Assembly: GCA_963763755.1 (NCBI GenBank)
Contig: CAVXQE010000008.1
Location: 1-64,000 of the forward strand
Reading direction: 5' to 3'
DNA: 64,000 bases
Source of the DNA: Gaiellasilicea sp963763755
GTDB lineage: Bacteria; Actinomycetota; Thermoleophilia; Gaiellales; Gaiellaceae
The notes beneath the pieces were generated by a model. It was given only the letters and a program-made list of their open reading frames with translations. It did no database searches and was not told where the DNA came from. The position numbers were made by a program, and so were the translations under genes. Positions within the stretch are counted from its first letter, which is position 1. Every line of letters begins with the position of its first letter. Of this stretch, positions 1 through 9,437 are shown in pieces.

Positions 1-1
1 C

Positions 2-115
2 CTCAGCAAGCGCGGCGCGAGCGTCAGCGGCGGGCCCAAAGGCGCGAAGCTGAGCGTGAACACTCGCAACGAGAAGCGAGCATCGGTTGGTCGGTTCGGC
101 ACCTTTCTGGCGTAA
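2..115 (+). CDS. C-terminal end of a DUF4236-like small protein (5' end outside window)
   Basis: An open frame enters from the left edge and stops at TAA 113-115, giving 37 residues that begin LSKRGASVSGGPKGAKLSVN and end in VGRFGTFLA. The glycine/serine/basic repeat pattern resembles the DUF4236 family, a short beta-rich domain of unknown function. This is recognition by eye from a fragment. The opposite strand is also open here, so the strand choice rests on the protein pattern. Confidence 0.5.
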   Translation, partial: LSKRGASVSGGPKGAKLSVNTRNEKRASVGRFGTFLA

Positions 116-138
116 GAAGCTCTAGGGCAGTCCAGCCC

Positions 139-372
139 CACCTCACCCCGCCACATGTGTTCGTTCACGAGCACGGCACGCAACTCGGCAAGACCGCTTG
201 GCGGGTCTTCCAGCGCGGCCAGGATGACTGCCCGCTCATCAATGGTCAGTGCCAGGAGTTGCACTCCGTCGTCCAGGCCGCGGTCGAGCCGGGCAGCGAG
301 TTCTGGCACCGATGGCAGCTCATGGGCGAAGTGTGCTCCGCGCAGAGGCCGGGATGGGGGAGCGGCTGCCAC
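139..372 (-). CDS. Possible small actinobacterial ORF on the minus strand
   Basis: From a GTG at 372 the minus strand reads without a stop to the window edge. The part above about 139 looks coding: it contains ELAARLDRGLDDGV and LTIDERAVILAALEDPPSGL followed by a helical VLVNEHMWR tail, typical of short helical actinobacterial proteins of unknown function. A true stop near 139 would need a one-base frameshift, because the frame then runs antisense to the plus-strand fragment at 2-115. No family is recognised. Confidence 0.3.
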
Positions 373-438
373 GCCGCTGCCACGAGGCCCTTTTCGGCGT
401 TTCGGGCCGGGCGGGATTCCGCTAGTTTGAGCCATCGG

Positions 439-514
439 GGGCGGTTAGCTCAGCTGGTAGAGCACCTGCTTTACACGCAGGGGGTCGGGGGTTCGAGCCC
501 CTCACCGCCCACCA
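439..514 (+). tRNA. tRNA-Val (anticodon UAC)
   Basis: A complete cloverleaf is visible. The acceptor stem is GGGCGGT 439-445 paired with ACCGCCC 504-510. The anticodon stem is CCTGC 465-469 with GCAGG 477-481 around loop TTTACAC, so the anticodon is TAC at 472-474. The T-arm has GGTTCGAGCCC. Discriminator A511 is followed by an encoded CCA at 512-514. Confidence 0.97.
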
Positions 515-1220
515 CGAAGCCCCGGAAAACGGGACCTGTGTGCGCTTGAGGGTCATGGGTGGTACCGGCTATACGCCCGAAAGCTAACCTCTTTTGTTGA
601 CCAACGCTGACCCCGTGCTGATCCCCAAGCCGCGTCGGCAGTGGCCTTCAGCCGTGCACGTCGCGACGGAAGCTGACCCCGGGCAGTAACCATTCGGGTG
701 AACCATCTCACCCGATCAGGACGACCCCAAGCCCGCGTTACGACCGCGCTCCTCGATCAGAAGCCGAGCCGTCAGGGTATCGCCGCCAATTCGAGCCGGG
801 CAACGCGCCGAGCTCCGGGGCGGACCGGCTCAACCGCCGGCAGGTTCGGATCGGATCGCGGATCCGAGGTGCCTCCACCCCCGCGGGATGGATTCGGCGC
901 GCGGGGCCCCATGCGGGAGGAGCCGCCCGCCCTTTAGGGCCCTGCCAGCCGTTGCCCGAGCGGTTCTCGATGTCCCGGCGGTGGTCCTCGGCTTCCCTTA
1001 CCGCGGCGGATGCGCTTGACCCGGATCCACTGCGGTTGACCCAGTCAAGGAATCTCACGATCCGTCGGTACAACGCCCGAAACATTTAACGCTGAGGTTA
1101 CTGCGCTGGCTTGAGATCGCCAAGCCCACCTAGAGGCTCTTCGGACCTGTCCCGATCGCGGGAATACGCAGCCTCTCCCCGGTGTCCTAGTGGGCATGGA
1201 CATCAACGAAGGGGGAAGTC
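515..1220. other. Gene-poor stretch after tRNA-Val
   Basis: No convincing gene in about 700 bases. A minus-strand ORF 738-1085 begins with an amphipathic MFRALYRRIVRFLDWVNR and has TAACCT nine bases before its ATG, but its remainder looks like low-information antisense sequence. A weak hairpin (CCCG-GAAAA-CGGG) follows the tRNA. Confidence 0.5.
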
Positions 1221-1448
1221 ATGACCACTAAGAAGCAGCAGATCGAGCAGGAAGAGATTCGCGCAGCGACGGCCATCATCATCCGCGCACTCATCCTCGC
1301 CGTCATCGTCGCGCTCGCCGTCTCGGTAGCGCCCGTCGCCTCGGCGGGTACCTCGAAGAAGCCGCCGTCGCAGACATTCATCGAAATCGGGACCACTGGA
1401 GACGCTCGACATGAACGCGACAGGCACGGCGAAGCGGCGCGGTGCTAG
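1221..1448 (+). CDS. Small secreted or single-TM protein, unknown
   Basis: A 75-residue ORF with a Shine-Dalgarno-like GGGGGAA 5-10 bases upstream of ATG 1221. The N-terminus is charged and helical (MTTKKQQIEQEEIRAATAII), then a hydrophobic segment of about 20 residues ends in VAPVASA, a plausible signal-peptidase I site near residue 42. The sequence after the cleavage site is short and not recognisable, and its last 20 residues may be out of frame. No family assignment is possible. Confidence 0.45.
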   Translation: MTTKKQQIEQEEIRAATAIIIRALILAVIVALAVSVAPVASAGTSKKPPSQTFIEIGTTGDARHERDRHGEAARC

Positions 1449-1588
1449 CAAGGTCGCCAACCACACCGAGGGCACGGTAAGCATCATCTGGAACAACGGC
1501 GATGGTAACGTACAACCACGGCTCCCCCGAGCACGCGGTGACACGCTCGCACGGGTGACGTCCGTTGAGTTTCGATCCGCAGAGGCGC

Positions 1589-1855
1589 ATGATCGTTTTA
1601 ATGAGCCTGGTACGCCGACTTGCTTGTAAGGCTCGCGGCGGGCATCGCTGGGAGACGACGACCGATGTCGTCGGCTCGTTCACCGTCTGTAGGCGGTGCG
1701 GAAAGCTCGGCCACGGGGGGAAGTGGGTGTCCTCCGGTTCCCCTCTGTACGGCGTCGCGGACGAGGCCTCGTCGATTTCGCCGCCCGGAATCCAGGCCCA
1801 TAACCTTCCGCGAACCAGCGCGACGGCGTCCTCGCGCGGCAGGCCTCAAATCTAG
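1589..1855 (+). CDS. Small zinc-ribbon-like protein
   Basis: A basic N-terminus (SLVRRLACKARGGHRWETTT) is followed by VCRRCGKLGHGGKW. One Cys, a His, a CxxC and a further His make a credible small zinc-binding fold of the kind found in short actinobacterial proteins of unknown function. The start is uncertain: ATG 1589 has AGAGG three bases upstream, and ATG 1601 gives the more usual N-terminus. The stop TAG 1853-1855 lies in the same CTAG as the stop of the convergent SIR2-like gene, an arrangement repeated elsewhere in the window, which supports the gene being real. The C-terminal 40 residues are low in information. Confidence 0.5.
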   Translation: MIVLMSLVRRLACKARGGHRWETTTDVVGSFTVCRRCGKLGHGGKWVSSGSPLYGVADEASSISPPGIQAHNLPRTSATASSRGRPQI

Positions 1856-2776
1856 TCGAGTTCGGCGAGTTTCGCGGTGAGGGTCTTCACGTACATGTCC
1901 AGGTCCACGTCGAAGCTCTCGTCGATTCCGCGTTCGCGCCAGCGATCTGCGTCGTACCGGGTTTGGTTCAGCTGAACCGCCCATGCCTTGAACCTGGGGG
2001 GCATGAGATCCAGCCGTTTCAGGACCACCATGAGGTTCCAATCGCGCATCGCGTAGCCGAGGAAGAGGAAATAGGTGTCCCGGAGCCGTTGGATCAGAGC
2101 GACAGGAATTTCGTCCCAGATGTCGCGCGTCAGGTACTCGATGTACTGGTTCTCCGAGATCACGTAGCTGTCCCTCGTGCGGTCGATGGGGTCGAACGTC
2201 CCGTGGATCTTGAGGATCGTCGTCCGCTCGTCGAGCCCCAACTCGTCGTACCTCGACGGGTGCGTGATTAGGACGGGCTCGGCGTCTGGAGGATAGTGGC
2301 GGAACTTTCCGGCCTCGTCGCCCTCGGCCACATACGCGACCACGTCGTATGTCTCACCCCTGTTGGCAAGCGCGTGCTCGAGAACACCGTCGTAGTTCGT
2401 CGTCACGATCAGCGCAGGCGAGTCCCTCTCTCGAGCGACCTGTGCGGACCGCGCGAGGAACTCGTGGAGCGAGGTCGGATGAACGTCCCGGTCGAAGACC
2501 TCCCGCAGTTTGTTGTAGAGAGGCCGCCGCCCAAGCGAGACCTCGCCGTAGGTCGCGACCGCCATCAGGTCGTGCGCGGCTACTGCCCACATAGCGGACG
2601 TACTCGGCCAAGTGGAGCGATAGCTCCGCGCCGCTCGGAAAGGCGTGATCACCCAGTGTCCAGGAATAGTTTCGCGGTCGCCCGCAGAGATTCGCGCCCG
2701 CTCCGAGGAACGGCGTGACCCGCCCGTCAACGAGTCGGCGGACAACGTGCGCTGCGTGTTGATCTAACTCATCCAT
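1852..2776 (-). CDS. SIR2-like NAD-binding domain protein (paralogue 1, frameshifted)
   Basis: About 307 residues once one frameshift near 2595 is joined. The upstream frame gives RVTPFLGAGANLCGRP (glycine-rich NAD loop). The downstream frame gives LIVTTNYDGVLEHAL (the Asn motif of the NADase site), TTILKIHGTFD (the His motif) and FLFLGYAMRDWNL. These are the hallmarks of SIR2_2-type domains used as NAD hydrolases in bacterial immunity. The architecture matches the second copy at 13087-14028 block for block, which locates the frameshift and favours ATG 2776 over GTG 2800 as start. It stands alone, with no STAND partner next to it. Whether the frameshift is real decay or an assembly error cannot be told here. 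Confidence 0.75.
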
Positions 2777-3208
2777 GCCCAGCTTGTTCCAGGTCACCAC
2801 TCTAGGGCGAGCCGCGAAGCAACTTCCAGCCGGTGTCCGAAACGGCCATCTTGTCAGCCGACGTTCCTCGCTCTACCTTCTCTCACGGGCCGGGTCGTGG
2901 GAAGCGCCGCGGCGTTCGGCTCGCCGCTCGGCCCGGCATCCTCGGTGACCCGCCTGTCTCGGCTGGCTTCCGGCGACTTACGCTAGCGCCGCGTAAGCCG
3001 AAAGCTGTAGACGAAGCGGTCGCCGAGATGATTTCGGCAATCGAACCGCGAGCGACTCCCGCGACGTGAGACGACGCATGGAAAGCGGAACGCTCCGGGA
3101 AGCCCGCCAGATTTGTTCCGTGGAAGCCGACAGTCACCTTTGGTGGGATCCGGTTCGGGTGCATGAGGACGATCGATTCGAGATCGGCTCGCGGGTGGCA
3201 CATCCATG

Positions 3209-3295
3209 TCAAGACTCGCCGACGCAAACGTCGCGCTCACCGCCGACCTCGTAGGCCGAGGGGTACTCGTCGAGCTCGACGCGGTGGTACATCAT
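3209..3295 (-). CDS. Possible 28-residue small ORF with strong SD
   Basis: Minus-strand ATG 3295 is preceded by GGGAGGAC at good spacing and, further upstream, by TTGACA (a possible -35). It encodes MMYHRVELDEYPSAYEVGG and ends at TGA 3209. Composition is coding-like and acidic, but there is no family match. The rest of 2777-3563 shows no gene I can support. Confidence 0.3.
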   Translation of the reverse strand: MMYHRVELDEYPSAYEVGGERDVCVGES

Positions 3296-3563
3296 GCGTC
3301 CTCCCAGCAATGGCAGGGCTCTCTGTTACGTTGTCAACGCGGAGAACGCCTACCTCTAGGCGCCCGGGCGGTTCCGTCGCGGCATATGACCCCGGTCTGT
3401 GGCGGAACCGTTCGGTCTCCGCTCCGCGGAGGTGGCTGGAGTCGCGGTGCTCAGTCGTCAGCCGAATTCGGCGCGGACCCCTCCGGGGCCGACGTTCTCC
3501 GGAAGCCGGCGTCCCGCCCTTGGAGGGTCTAGAGTCAGGTCACTCTCGACTAGGAGGCCGTAC

Positions 3564-3848
3564 ATGTCACTCGCACGAGTCGTGACCTTCGATGGCGTCA
3601 GCAGCGACCGGATGGCGGAGATGAAGAAGGAGATGGAGGGCAACGAACGGCCGGACAACGTCCCGGCAAAGGAGCTGATCGTTCTTCACGATCCGGAAAC
3701 CGACAAGTCGGTTGCGATTGTCTTTTTCGAGAACGAGGACGATTACCGGCAGGGCGACGAGGCGCTCAGCGCGATGCCGGCCAGTGACACTCCCGGTCAG
3801 CGCACGTCGGTCACGAAATACCAGGTTGCGTTCCGCATGGCCGACTAG
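3564..3848 (+). CDS. ABM-like dimeric alpha/beta-barrel small protein
   Basis: 94 residues starting at ATG 3564, which has an excellent SD (TAGGAGG, spacing 6); the frame is open further upstream but this SD decides the start. The sequence alternates beta-alpha-beta: MSLARVVTFDGV, a helix with RMAEMKKEMEG, a strand ELIVLHDPETDKSVAIVFF, and a second helix with NEDDYRQGDEALSAMP. This resembles the antibiotic-biosynthesis-monooxygenase-like fold, often annotated as hypothetical in actinobacteria. No catalytic residue can be pointed to. Upstream lies TAGAGT (3529-3534), a possible -10. Confidence 0.75.
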   Translation: MSLARVVTFDGVSSDRMAEMKKEMEGNERPDNVPAKELIVLHDPETDKSVAIVFFENEDDYRQGDEALSAMPASDTPGQRTSVTKYQVAFRMAD

Positions 3849-3878
3849 CGTCACGGCGTCCGCGGGGCCGCTTCCTCG

Positions 3879-6331
3879 TCACTCGATGACGGGCCTGGCG
3901 ATGGCGGCCGGCTCGCGGCCGGCGAGGAGCCAGCCGGCCGCCGTGGCCACCAGAGGGATGCCGACGACGATGAGGGCGAGCGCAAGGAGCGGGATCCGGC
4001 TGAGATAGCCGAGGTCGTCGAGGTATGTCGCTACGAGCGCGAGGTATGCACCCGCGACTCCGAGGAGCGCGCCGAGGAAGGCGAGTGCGCCTGCGGTGGC
4101 CGCAGTCAGTGTGCGCCGTGTCCGGCTCGTGGCTCCGGTCGCGGTCAGGGTGCGAAGGTCGCCTCCGCTCTCGCTACGGATCAGCCCGACGGTCATGGCG
4201 AGGATCGCGAGCGCCAGGAACGCGCCTGCCCCGGTTGCGATCGCGATCGGCGTCGCAAACGAGGCGCTCTCTCGCTGCACCTCGATCGTCAGACCGGCGT
4301 TCGCCGCGAGCTGGCGCGCGGCCGCGATCTGTTCGCTCGTCAGGGGCCTGCTCGACTCGATGAGCCAGCCGCTCGCGACCCGCTGCCAGCCGTGGCGGCG
4401 AAGACCGTCGAGGGTGACGAGCGAGGACGGCAGATCGGAGCTCGAGTCCCCTGCCCCGAGAACCTCTCGGCTGTTGATCCTCTGGACGTTCGTGACGGGG
4501 CGCTCCGTCCGGTCCCGGAGGCGCAAGACGACGAGCTCCTCGGTGGGCACGGTTCGGTCGGCCAAGAAATCTGCGGTGGGATCGACCGTCGCGGGGTCGA
4601 TGTCGAGGTGCCGGAGCAGGGCAGGTGTGGCGACGTAAAGGCCCGATGCGAGGTTGAAGCCCTTGGGACCCGTCCTCCTCGCGAGACCGGCCGCGACCAT
4701 GGCCCGGTCGCCCTCGAAGGTGGCCAGGGGCGGCTCGCCTGGGTCGACGGGCTTCCACAGAGGGATCACGACTGCCTGACCGAGACCCGCGGCGAGTTGG
4801 TGGACGCGCGCAGCACTCGCTGCAAGCTGGGCAGGCGACTGGACCGGCAACGGGATGAGCTGAGGGTCTCGCGTTCGACCGGTGTAGACCCGGATCTGCC
4901 GGTCAGAGAGGTTCGGGGGCTTGGCGGCCATCCGTTTGTCCTCCTGCTTCTCTTCTGCTGCCGCGATGACGACGACCGCCGCCGTGATGCCGAGGGCGAG
5001 GGTGATCGCGGCGAGTGCAGCCCCGGAACGGGCCTGGTAGCGGGCGAGATCTCGTAGCGCCAAGCGTGGAGCGATCGGGACGTGACCGGCGGCCCGGGCG
5101 AAGACGCGAATTGCCAGAGGACCGAGGAGCAGGGTGCCGAGTATCGTCGCCAGAAGCCCGGCCGCGATCAGGGGCTTGCTGGTTCGGTCGGAGAACGCGA
5201 GGCTGCACACTCCTCCCGCGATCAACAGGGCGGCCAGCAGCGCCGAACGATGTGCGGGCTTCGGCCTCTGGGGGTCGCGCAGAGAGGGCGAGCGTGACGG
5301 GGACGCGGGTGACCGCCCGCCCCGGCCACCAGGCGGCGGCGGTGGCACCGAGCACTGCGACGAGGACGACCAGCACAAGCAGTGTCCAGGGCAGGCTGAG
5401 CGGGTCGATGCGGTGGTCGAACCCGGTCTCGAGGGCGGGAGGACCCCGAACCAGAGCGCGAGACCGACGACTGTCCCAATCACCGCGCCGATGGCACCGA
5501 CGACCGCGCCGTTCGTCAGCAGCACGAGTCGCAGATGCTTCGGTGTTGCGCCGGTCGCGGCAAGCATGCCGAGCTGGCGAAGCCGTCGCTGCGCGATGAC
5601 GGCGAAGCCCGCGGCGGCAACCAGGGAGGCCAGGAGCAGGAAGACGGTGGCCACCGAGAACATCGCCAGTGCGCCCGCGCGCTGGCCGTTTCGCCCCCGT
5701 GCGGCGGATCCCGACCAGGCGGACCGGCTGCCTTGCTGACTGGTGCGAAAGCGGTCGATCGATCCGCGTCCGCGGCGACCAGCAGCGTGACCGTGTCGGG
5801 CGCACCTGCGGATGCCGGCGAGACCAGGGCGAACTCGTCTGTCAAGTGACGGGGGTTCTCGACGATGCCGACGATGGTCCGGCGACGGCCATCGAGGGCC
5901 AGCGTGTCCCCGATCTCGAGTGCGAGGAGGTCGGCCACACCGTCGGTCACGGCTACCTGCCGGGGACCCTGCGGGTAACTGCCGCGGCGGAGTGCGAGAA
6001 GCTCGCTTGCGAAGATGCCGTGCGGCTCCTGGGCGCGGAACTCCACGCTGTCCACGCTGCCGGGGACAGCGATCGAGCGGTAGCCGATCACCTCGGTCGT
6101 CCCGAACCACTTCCTGGCGGAGTCGAGTCCCGCCTCGAGCGCTCGCGGATCGGTTCCGTCGAATCGCAGGAGGTAGCTGGCAGAGCCGAACTCTGCGTCG
6201 TCCGGAGCACCTGAGTTGTACGCGATCGTGACGCTCGCGATCGCGGCCGCAACCGCAACGGTGAGGAGAGCCAGCACCAGGATCTGCTGCCGCCATTCGC
6301 GGCGGAACATGCGCCAGGCCCACCGGATCAT
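3879..6331 (-). CDS. ABC transporter permease, FtsX/MacB type (frameshifted)
   Basis: Membrane subunit of an exporter, about 815 residues after joining at least three frameshifts (near 5710, 5445 and 5265). It starts MIRWAWRMFRREWRQQILVL with the first TM helix. A large extracytoplasmic domain follows, then a three-helix FtsX domain with the ATGATPKHLR coupling loop, a second periplasmic region, and a C-terminal FtsX domain with LTATGATSRTRRTL. This duplicated FtsX layout is typical of ABC3-type macrolide/lipoprotein/peptide exporters. It lies 65 bases after the cognate ATPase and is the last gene of the PadR operon. The substrate cannot be told. All functional blocks are present, so I take the frameshifts as likely assembly errors. 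Confidence 0.85.
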
Positions 6332-6396
6332 GGCGCGACGGGCTGCAGCACCGCCGTTGGCCGGCCCGTCCAGCGCTGATCGGTGAGCGAGCGTCG

Positions 6397-7122
6397 TCAG
6401 CGCCGATCACCTGTCGCGAGGAGCGACTCCGGTCCGGGCGGTGTGACCGTCTGATCGACGACCTGGCCGTCGCGCAAGAAGACGACGCGGTCGGCCCACG
6501 ACGCGAGGCGCGCCTCGTGGGTGACGACGACACCGGCTACGCCACGGTGGGTGGCCGCTCGCAGCAGGCGCATGACGGCTTCGCCGTTCACAGAGTCGAG
6601 AGCGCCGGTCGGCTCGTCGGCGAGCAGTAACCCGCGCTCGCCAACGATTGCTCGAGCGATCGCAACACGCTGGCGCTCGCCGCCTGACAGCTCGTCGGGG
6701 TAGCGGTCGGCACGGTCTGCGACATCGAGCTCTTCCAGTGCCTTCAGCCCCGTCGCTCGCGCGGCTTTGGCGTTGGTTCCGTCGAGCTCGAGCGGCAGGG
6801 TGACGTTTTCGAGCGCCGTCAGTCCCGGAAGCAGGTTGAAGTCCTGGAAGACGTACCCGATCGACCGTCGCCGCATCTTCGCCTGCTCCGAGCGCGAGAT
6901 GGCCGCGAGGTCGATGCCGTCCACCAGCACCTGGCCACCTGTCGCCTCCTCGAGGCTCCCGGCGATCGTCAGGAGCGTGCTCTTGCCCGAGCCGCTCGGC
7001 CCCATGACGGCGACGAGCTCGCCGCGCTCGACGCGGAGATCGACGTCGCGTAGCGCACACACCTCCGTCGGGCCCGAGCCGTAGACCTTCGACACCTGGC
7101 GCAGCGTGAGCGCGCACGTCAT
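6397..7122 (-). CDS. ABC transporter ATP-binding protein (MacB/LolD family)
   Basis: 241 residues, intact. Walker A is GPSGSGKST, the Q-loop VFQDFNLLPGLTALENV, the signature LSGGERQRVAIARAI and Walker B LLLADEPTGALD. The EPTGALD form and the dimerisation-prone N-terminus place it in the LolD/MacB subfamily that energises FtsX-type permeases. Its ATG overlaps the padR stop (ATGA, 7119-7122), so it is translationally coupled to the repressor gene, and it precedes its permease. The C-terminal 15 residues (VTPPGPESLLATGDRR) are an unremarkable tail. Confidence 0.93.
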   Translation of the reverse strand: MTCALTLRQVSKVYGSGPTEVCALRDVDLRVERGELVAVMGPSGSGKSTLLTIAGSLEEATGGQVLVDGIDLAAISRSEQAKMRRRSIGYVFQDFNLLPGLTALENVTLPLELDGTNAKAARATGLKALEELDVADRADRYPDELSGGERQRVAIARAIVGERGLLLADEPTGALDSVNGEAVMRLLRAATHRGVAGVVVTHEARLASWADRVVFLRDGQVVDQTVTPPGPESLLATGDRR

Positions 7123-7700
7123 TGCGAGACCTCCATCGAGTGGGTTGAGTCGAGAGGCATGTCGGCCACCGCGGGCGGCGCGAGAGACTGCCCCTGCTTC
7201 AAGCGGACGTCGGCCGTATCGAGCCAGCGGACGATCGCCTCCAGCCGGAAGATCTCGGCATCGGCGACGAGCGTCAACGCCAAGTCGTCCTCTGCAGCCC
7301 CGGCCTTGATCTGCGTGTAGCGCTGCATGATCTCGATCACGTGCCGTCGGTGCACTTGCAGGATCTCGTGGACGTCCGTTCCGGGGACCTGCATCGCAAC
7401 AAGCACCTTGATCACGAGTTCGTCGCGAGGAGGTGGTACGAGGTCAGGCGGAGTGCGAAGCCACTCGCCCAGCTCTCGCTCTCCGGTCGAGGTGATCCGG
7501 TACTGCTTCCGCGACCGTTCGCCTTCTCCGTCGTCGGCCTCGACGAGTCCGTCTCGTTCGAGGCGTTGGAGGGTCGTATAGACCTGCCCGACGTTCAGCG
7601 GCCAGACCTCGCCCGTCCGAGACTGGAACTCGTTCTGGAGCCGCAAGCCGTACTTCGGCCCCTCACTCAGCAACGCAAGGATGGCGTGTGGGACGCTCAT
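7119..7700 (-). CDS. PadR-family transcriptional regulator
   Basis: 193 residues from ATG 7700. The winged-helix domain is seen in MSVPHAILALLSEGPKYGLR, GEVWPLNVGQVYTTLQRLER and DGLVEADDGEG, followed by the long C-terminal dimerisation helices with RRHVIEIMQRYTQ (PadR C-terminal/Vir_act_alpha type). The frame is open upstream to 7781, but that extension covers the promoter palindromes, so 7700 is preferred. It is first in an operon with an ABC exporter, the usual PadR arrangement in which the repressor controls its own operon and is released by the drug or lipid that the exporter handles. Confidence 0.92.
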   Translation of the reverse strand: MSVPHAILALLSEGPKYGLRLQNEFQSRTGEVWPLNVGQVYTTLQRLERDGLVEADDGEGERSRKQYRITSTGERELGEWLRTPPDLVPPPRDELVIKVLVAMQVPGTDVHEILQVHRRHVIEIMQRYTQIKAGAAEDDLALTLVADAEIFRLEAIVRWLDTADVRLKQGQSLAPPAVADMPLDSTHSMEVSQ

Positions 7701-7723
7701 GAACGGCTTCCGCCGGCAAACAT

Positions 7724-7759
7724 ACTGAGTACTATACTCAATATAGTCGTCCTGCGCAA
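7724..7759 (-). promoter_or_regulatory. padR-ABC promoter with operator palindromes over the -10
   Basis: Read on the minus strand, -35 TTGCGC (7754-7759) is 17 nt from -10 TATAGT (7731-7736). A perfect inverted repeat TGAGTA-cta-TACTCA (7726-7740) covers the -10, and a second, ACTATA-N5-TATAGT (7731-7747), overlaps it. These AT-rich palindromes stand out in GC-rich DNA and are the natural autoregulatory site for PadR. Confidence 0.7.
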
Positions 7760-7843
7760 GCGGACTGGATTCTGCCGCCACCCGCGCGGCATCGCGCTTC
7801 TTCTTGACACCGATCCAGGGCGGGCGGACACTCGGAGGCGGTC

Positions 7844-9437
7844 ATGCCGACTGCCGCCGACCAGAACCAGGACGAGCCGCGCTTCGTTCTGATTACGCAG
7901 TGCATCCAGAACGACTTCTTCCTGAACGGAGATTGCCGTCTGCGGCTGCCCGACACGATCGTGCCGCAGATGCTGCTCGGCAACGGCGGCTTCGACCTTC
8001 ACGCCGGCGGTAACGGGCCGGACGACAAGCGCGCCGTCGCAATCGAGAACGGGCCGTTCGGGATCTTTCTCCAAGGGGCCGTCGGCCGCAGGATCGAGAG
8101 CGGCGGTCTTCCGATCCTGCACGTGATCAACGTCCGCGACTGGCACGTGCCCGGCCACGAATACGACCTGGAGCGCCGTGCCTACGGCAGCCACTGCGAG
8201 GCGGCGACGTGGGGTGTCCAGTACGTGGACGGCCTGGATCGGTTCCTCGATCCCACCCACTGCGCCGAAGACGGCGAGTACGCGGAGATCGGCGCGGCGC
8301 GTGTCTACCACGTGCGTTCCGACTCCGTCTTCGACTTCAAGCCGCGCGCCGAGTCGCGTCGAGGCGAGCGGAAGTTCCGCGCCTCCGAGATCGAGGACGT
8401 GCTCGACCTCGTCGTGCAAGGCAGTGACAGTGACCTCGAGAAGTCGAGAGAGCTCCTCCGCGAGGGCGGCTTCGGCGCCATCCACGCCCTTGCCCGCAAG
8501 ATCGACGCGAGCGACAAGCCGCGCACGTCGCGGAAGATCTACGTCGCGGTGGTCGGCGTGTACACGGACATCAAGGTGCAGACGCTGCTCGTGGGCATGC
8601 GCACCCGGTACGACTTGCCAAACCTGGCGGTCTCGGACACGTTCACGGCTTCCCAGACGCTCGAACGCCATCTCTCCGGGCTCGACTACGCCGCGAAGGT
8701 GCTGGACGTCGAGGTCGTCCACGGGATCAACGACCTCGTCGGCTTCCTGGGGCTGCCCGCGGCGGTCGAGGACGAGGAGGACCTGGTGGCGCGGTCGAGC
8801 TTCGCGCGCTACCGCTCCTTCTTCCAGGACAAGCAGAACGTGCTCGCCTTCCAGGACGAGAAGCTGCGTCAGTACCTGGCGCTCACCGAGCGGCAGGTCG
8901 CTGGACGTCTACGAGCGGATCAAGCGCACGAACACGTTTCTCATCCTCTTCGGCTGCACGTTCCTGTCGCTGACGCTCGTCCTCTCGGTCCTGAACGCCT
9001 TCGGGCTCGTGGGCTGGCAGATCGCCGCCGTCACCGGGGGTGTCGGGCTGCTGCAGCTCGTGTCCGCGTTCGTGTCCAAGCCGATCCGCGACCTGCAGCA
9101 GAACCTCACCAACCTGGCCGTCTTCAAGATGATCCTGGAGAGCCACTCGCTGAAGACGGCACTCGCCCGCTTCCACCTGACGACGCCGCAGACGCTGCGG
9201 GAGTTGCAGACCGAGGAGGAGGCCAAGCTCGCCGAGGCTCAGGTGCGAGTCCTCCAGCAGCAGGTGTCGGCGATCCAGGAGTTCGACAGCGCCGACTTCG
9301 CCGATCTCGCGCGGCTCGCACTTGCGATCGGCGACGGCGGCGTGGCTGCGGCGAGCGCGGCCGCCGCGACGAACGGGGCGGCGCCTACTCCCCTCCCAGA
9401 AACTCCCGCCGCTCCTGGGGCGTCAGCTTCCGCGTAG
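7844..9437 (+). CDS. Membrane protein with catalytically dead isochorismatase-like domain (frameshifted)
   Basis: About 530 residues; one frameshift near 8900. The start ATG 7844 has SD GGAGG. Residues about 14-290 have an isochorismatase/cysteine-hydrolase fold: FVLITQCIQNDFF, LPILHVINVRDWH, GSHCEAATW, VGVYTDIKVQTLL, LAVSDTFTAS. The catalytic triad is gone: the Asp before QND is Cys20, the Lys of the KxxxSxF block is replaced (VRSDSVF, from residue 157), and the Cys after GVYTD is Lys244. The tail has two TM helices (about 363-383 and 389-410) and a coiled coil (about 455-480). It is convergent with, and overlaps the 3' end of, the STAND/WD40 gene. I infer a non-enzymatic sensor or scaffold domain at the membrane. 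Confidence 0.7.

Noticed and set aside
738..1085. Minus-strand ORF of 115 codons after the tRNA
   Set aside because: Only the first 20 residues look protein-like; the TAACCT to ATG distance is 9 and the tail has no coding pattern.
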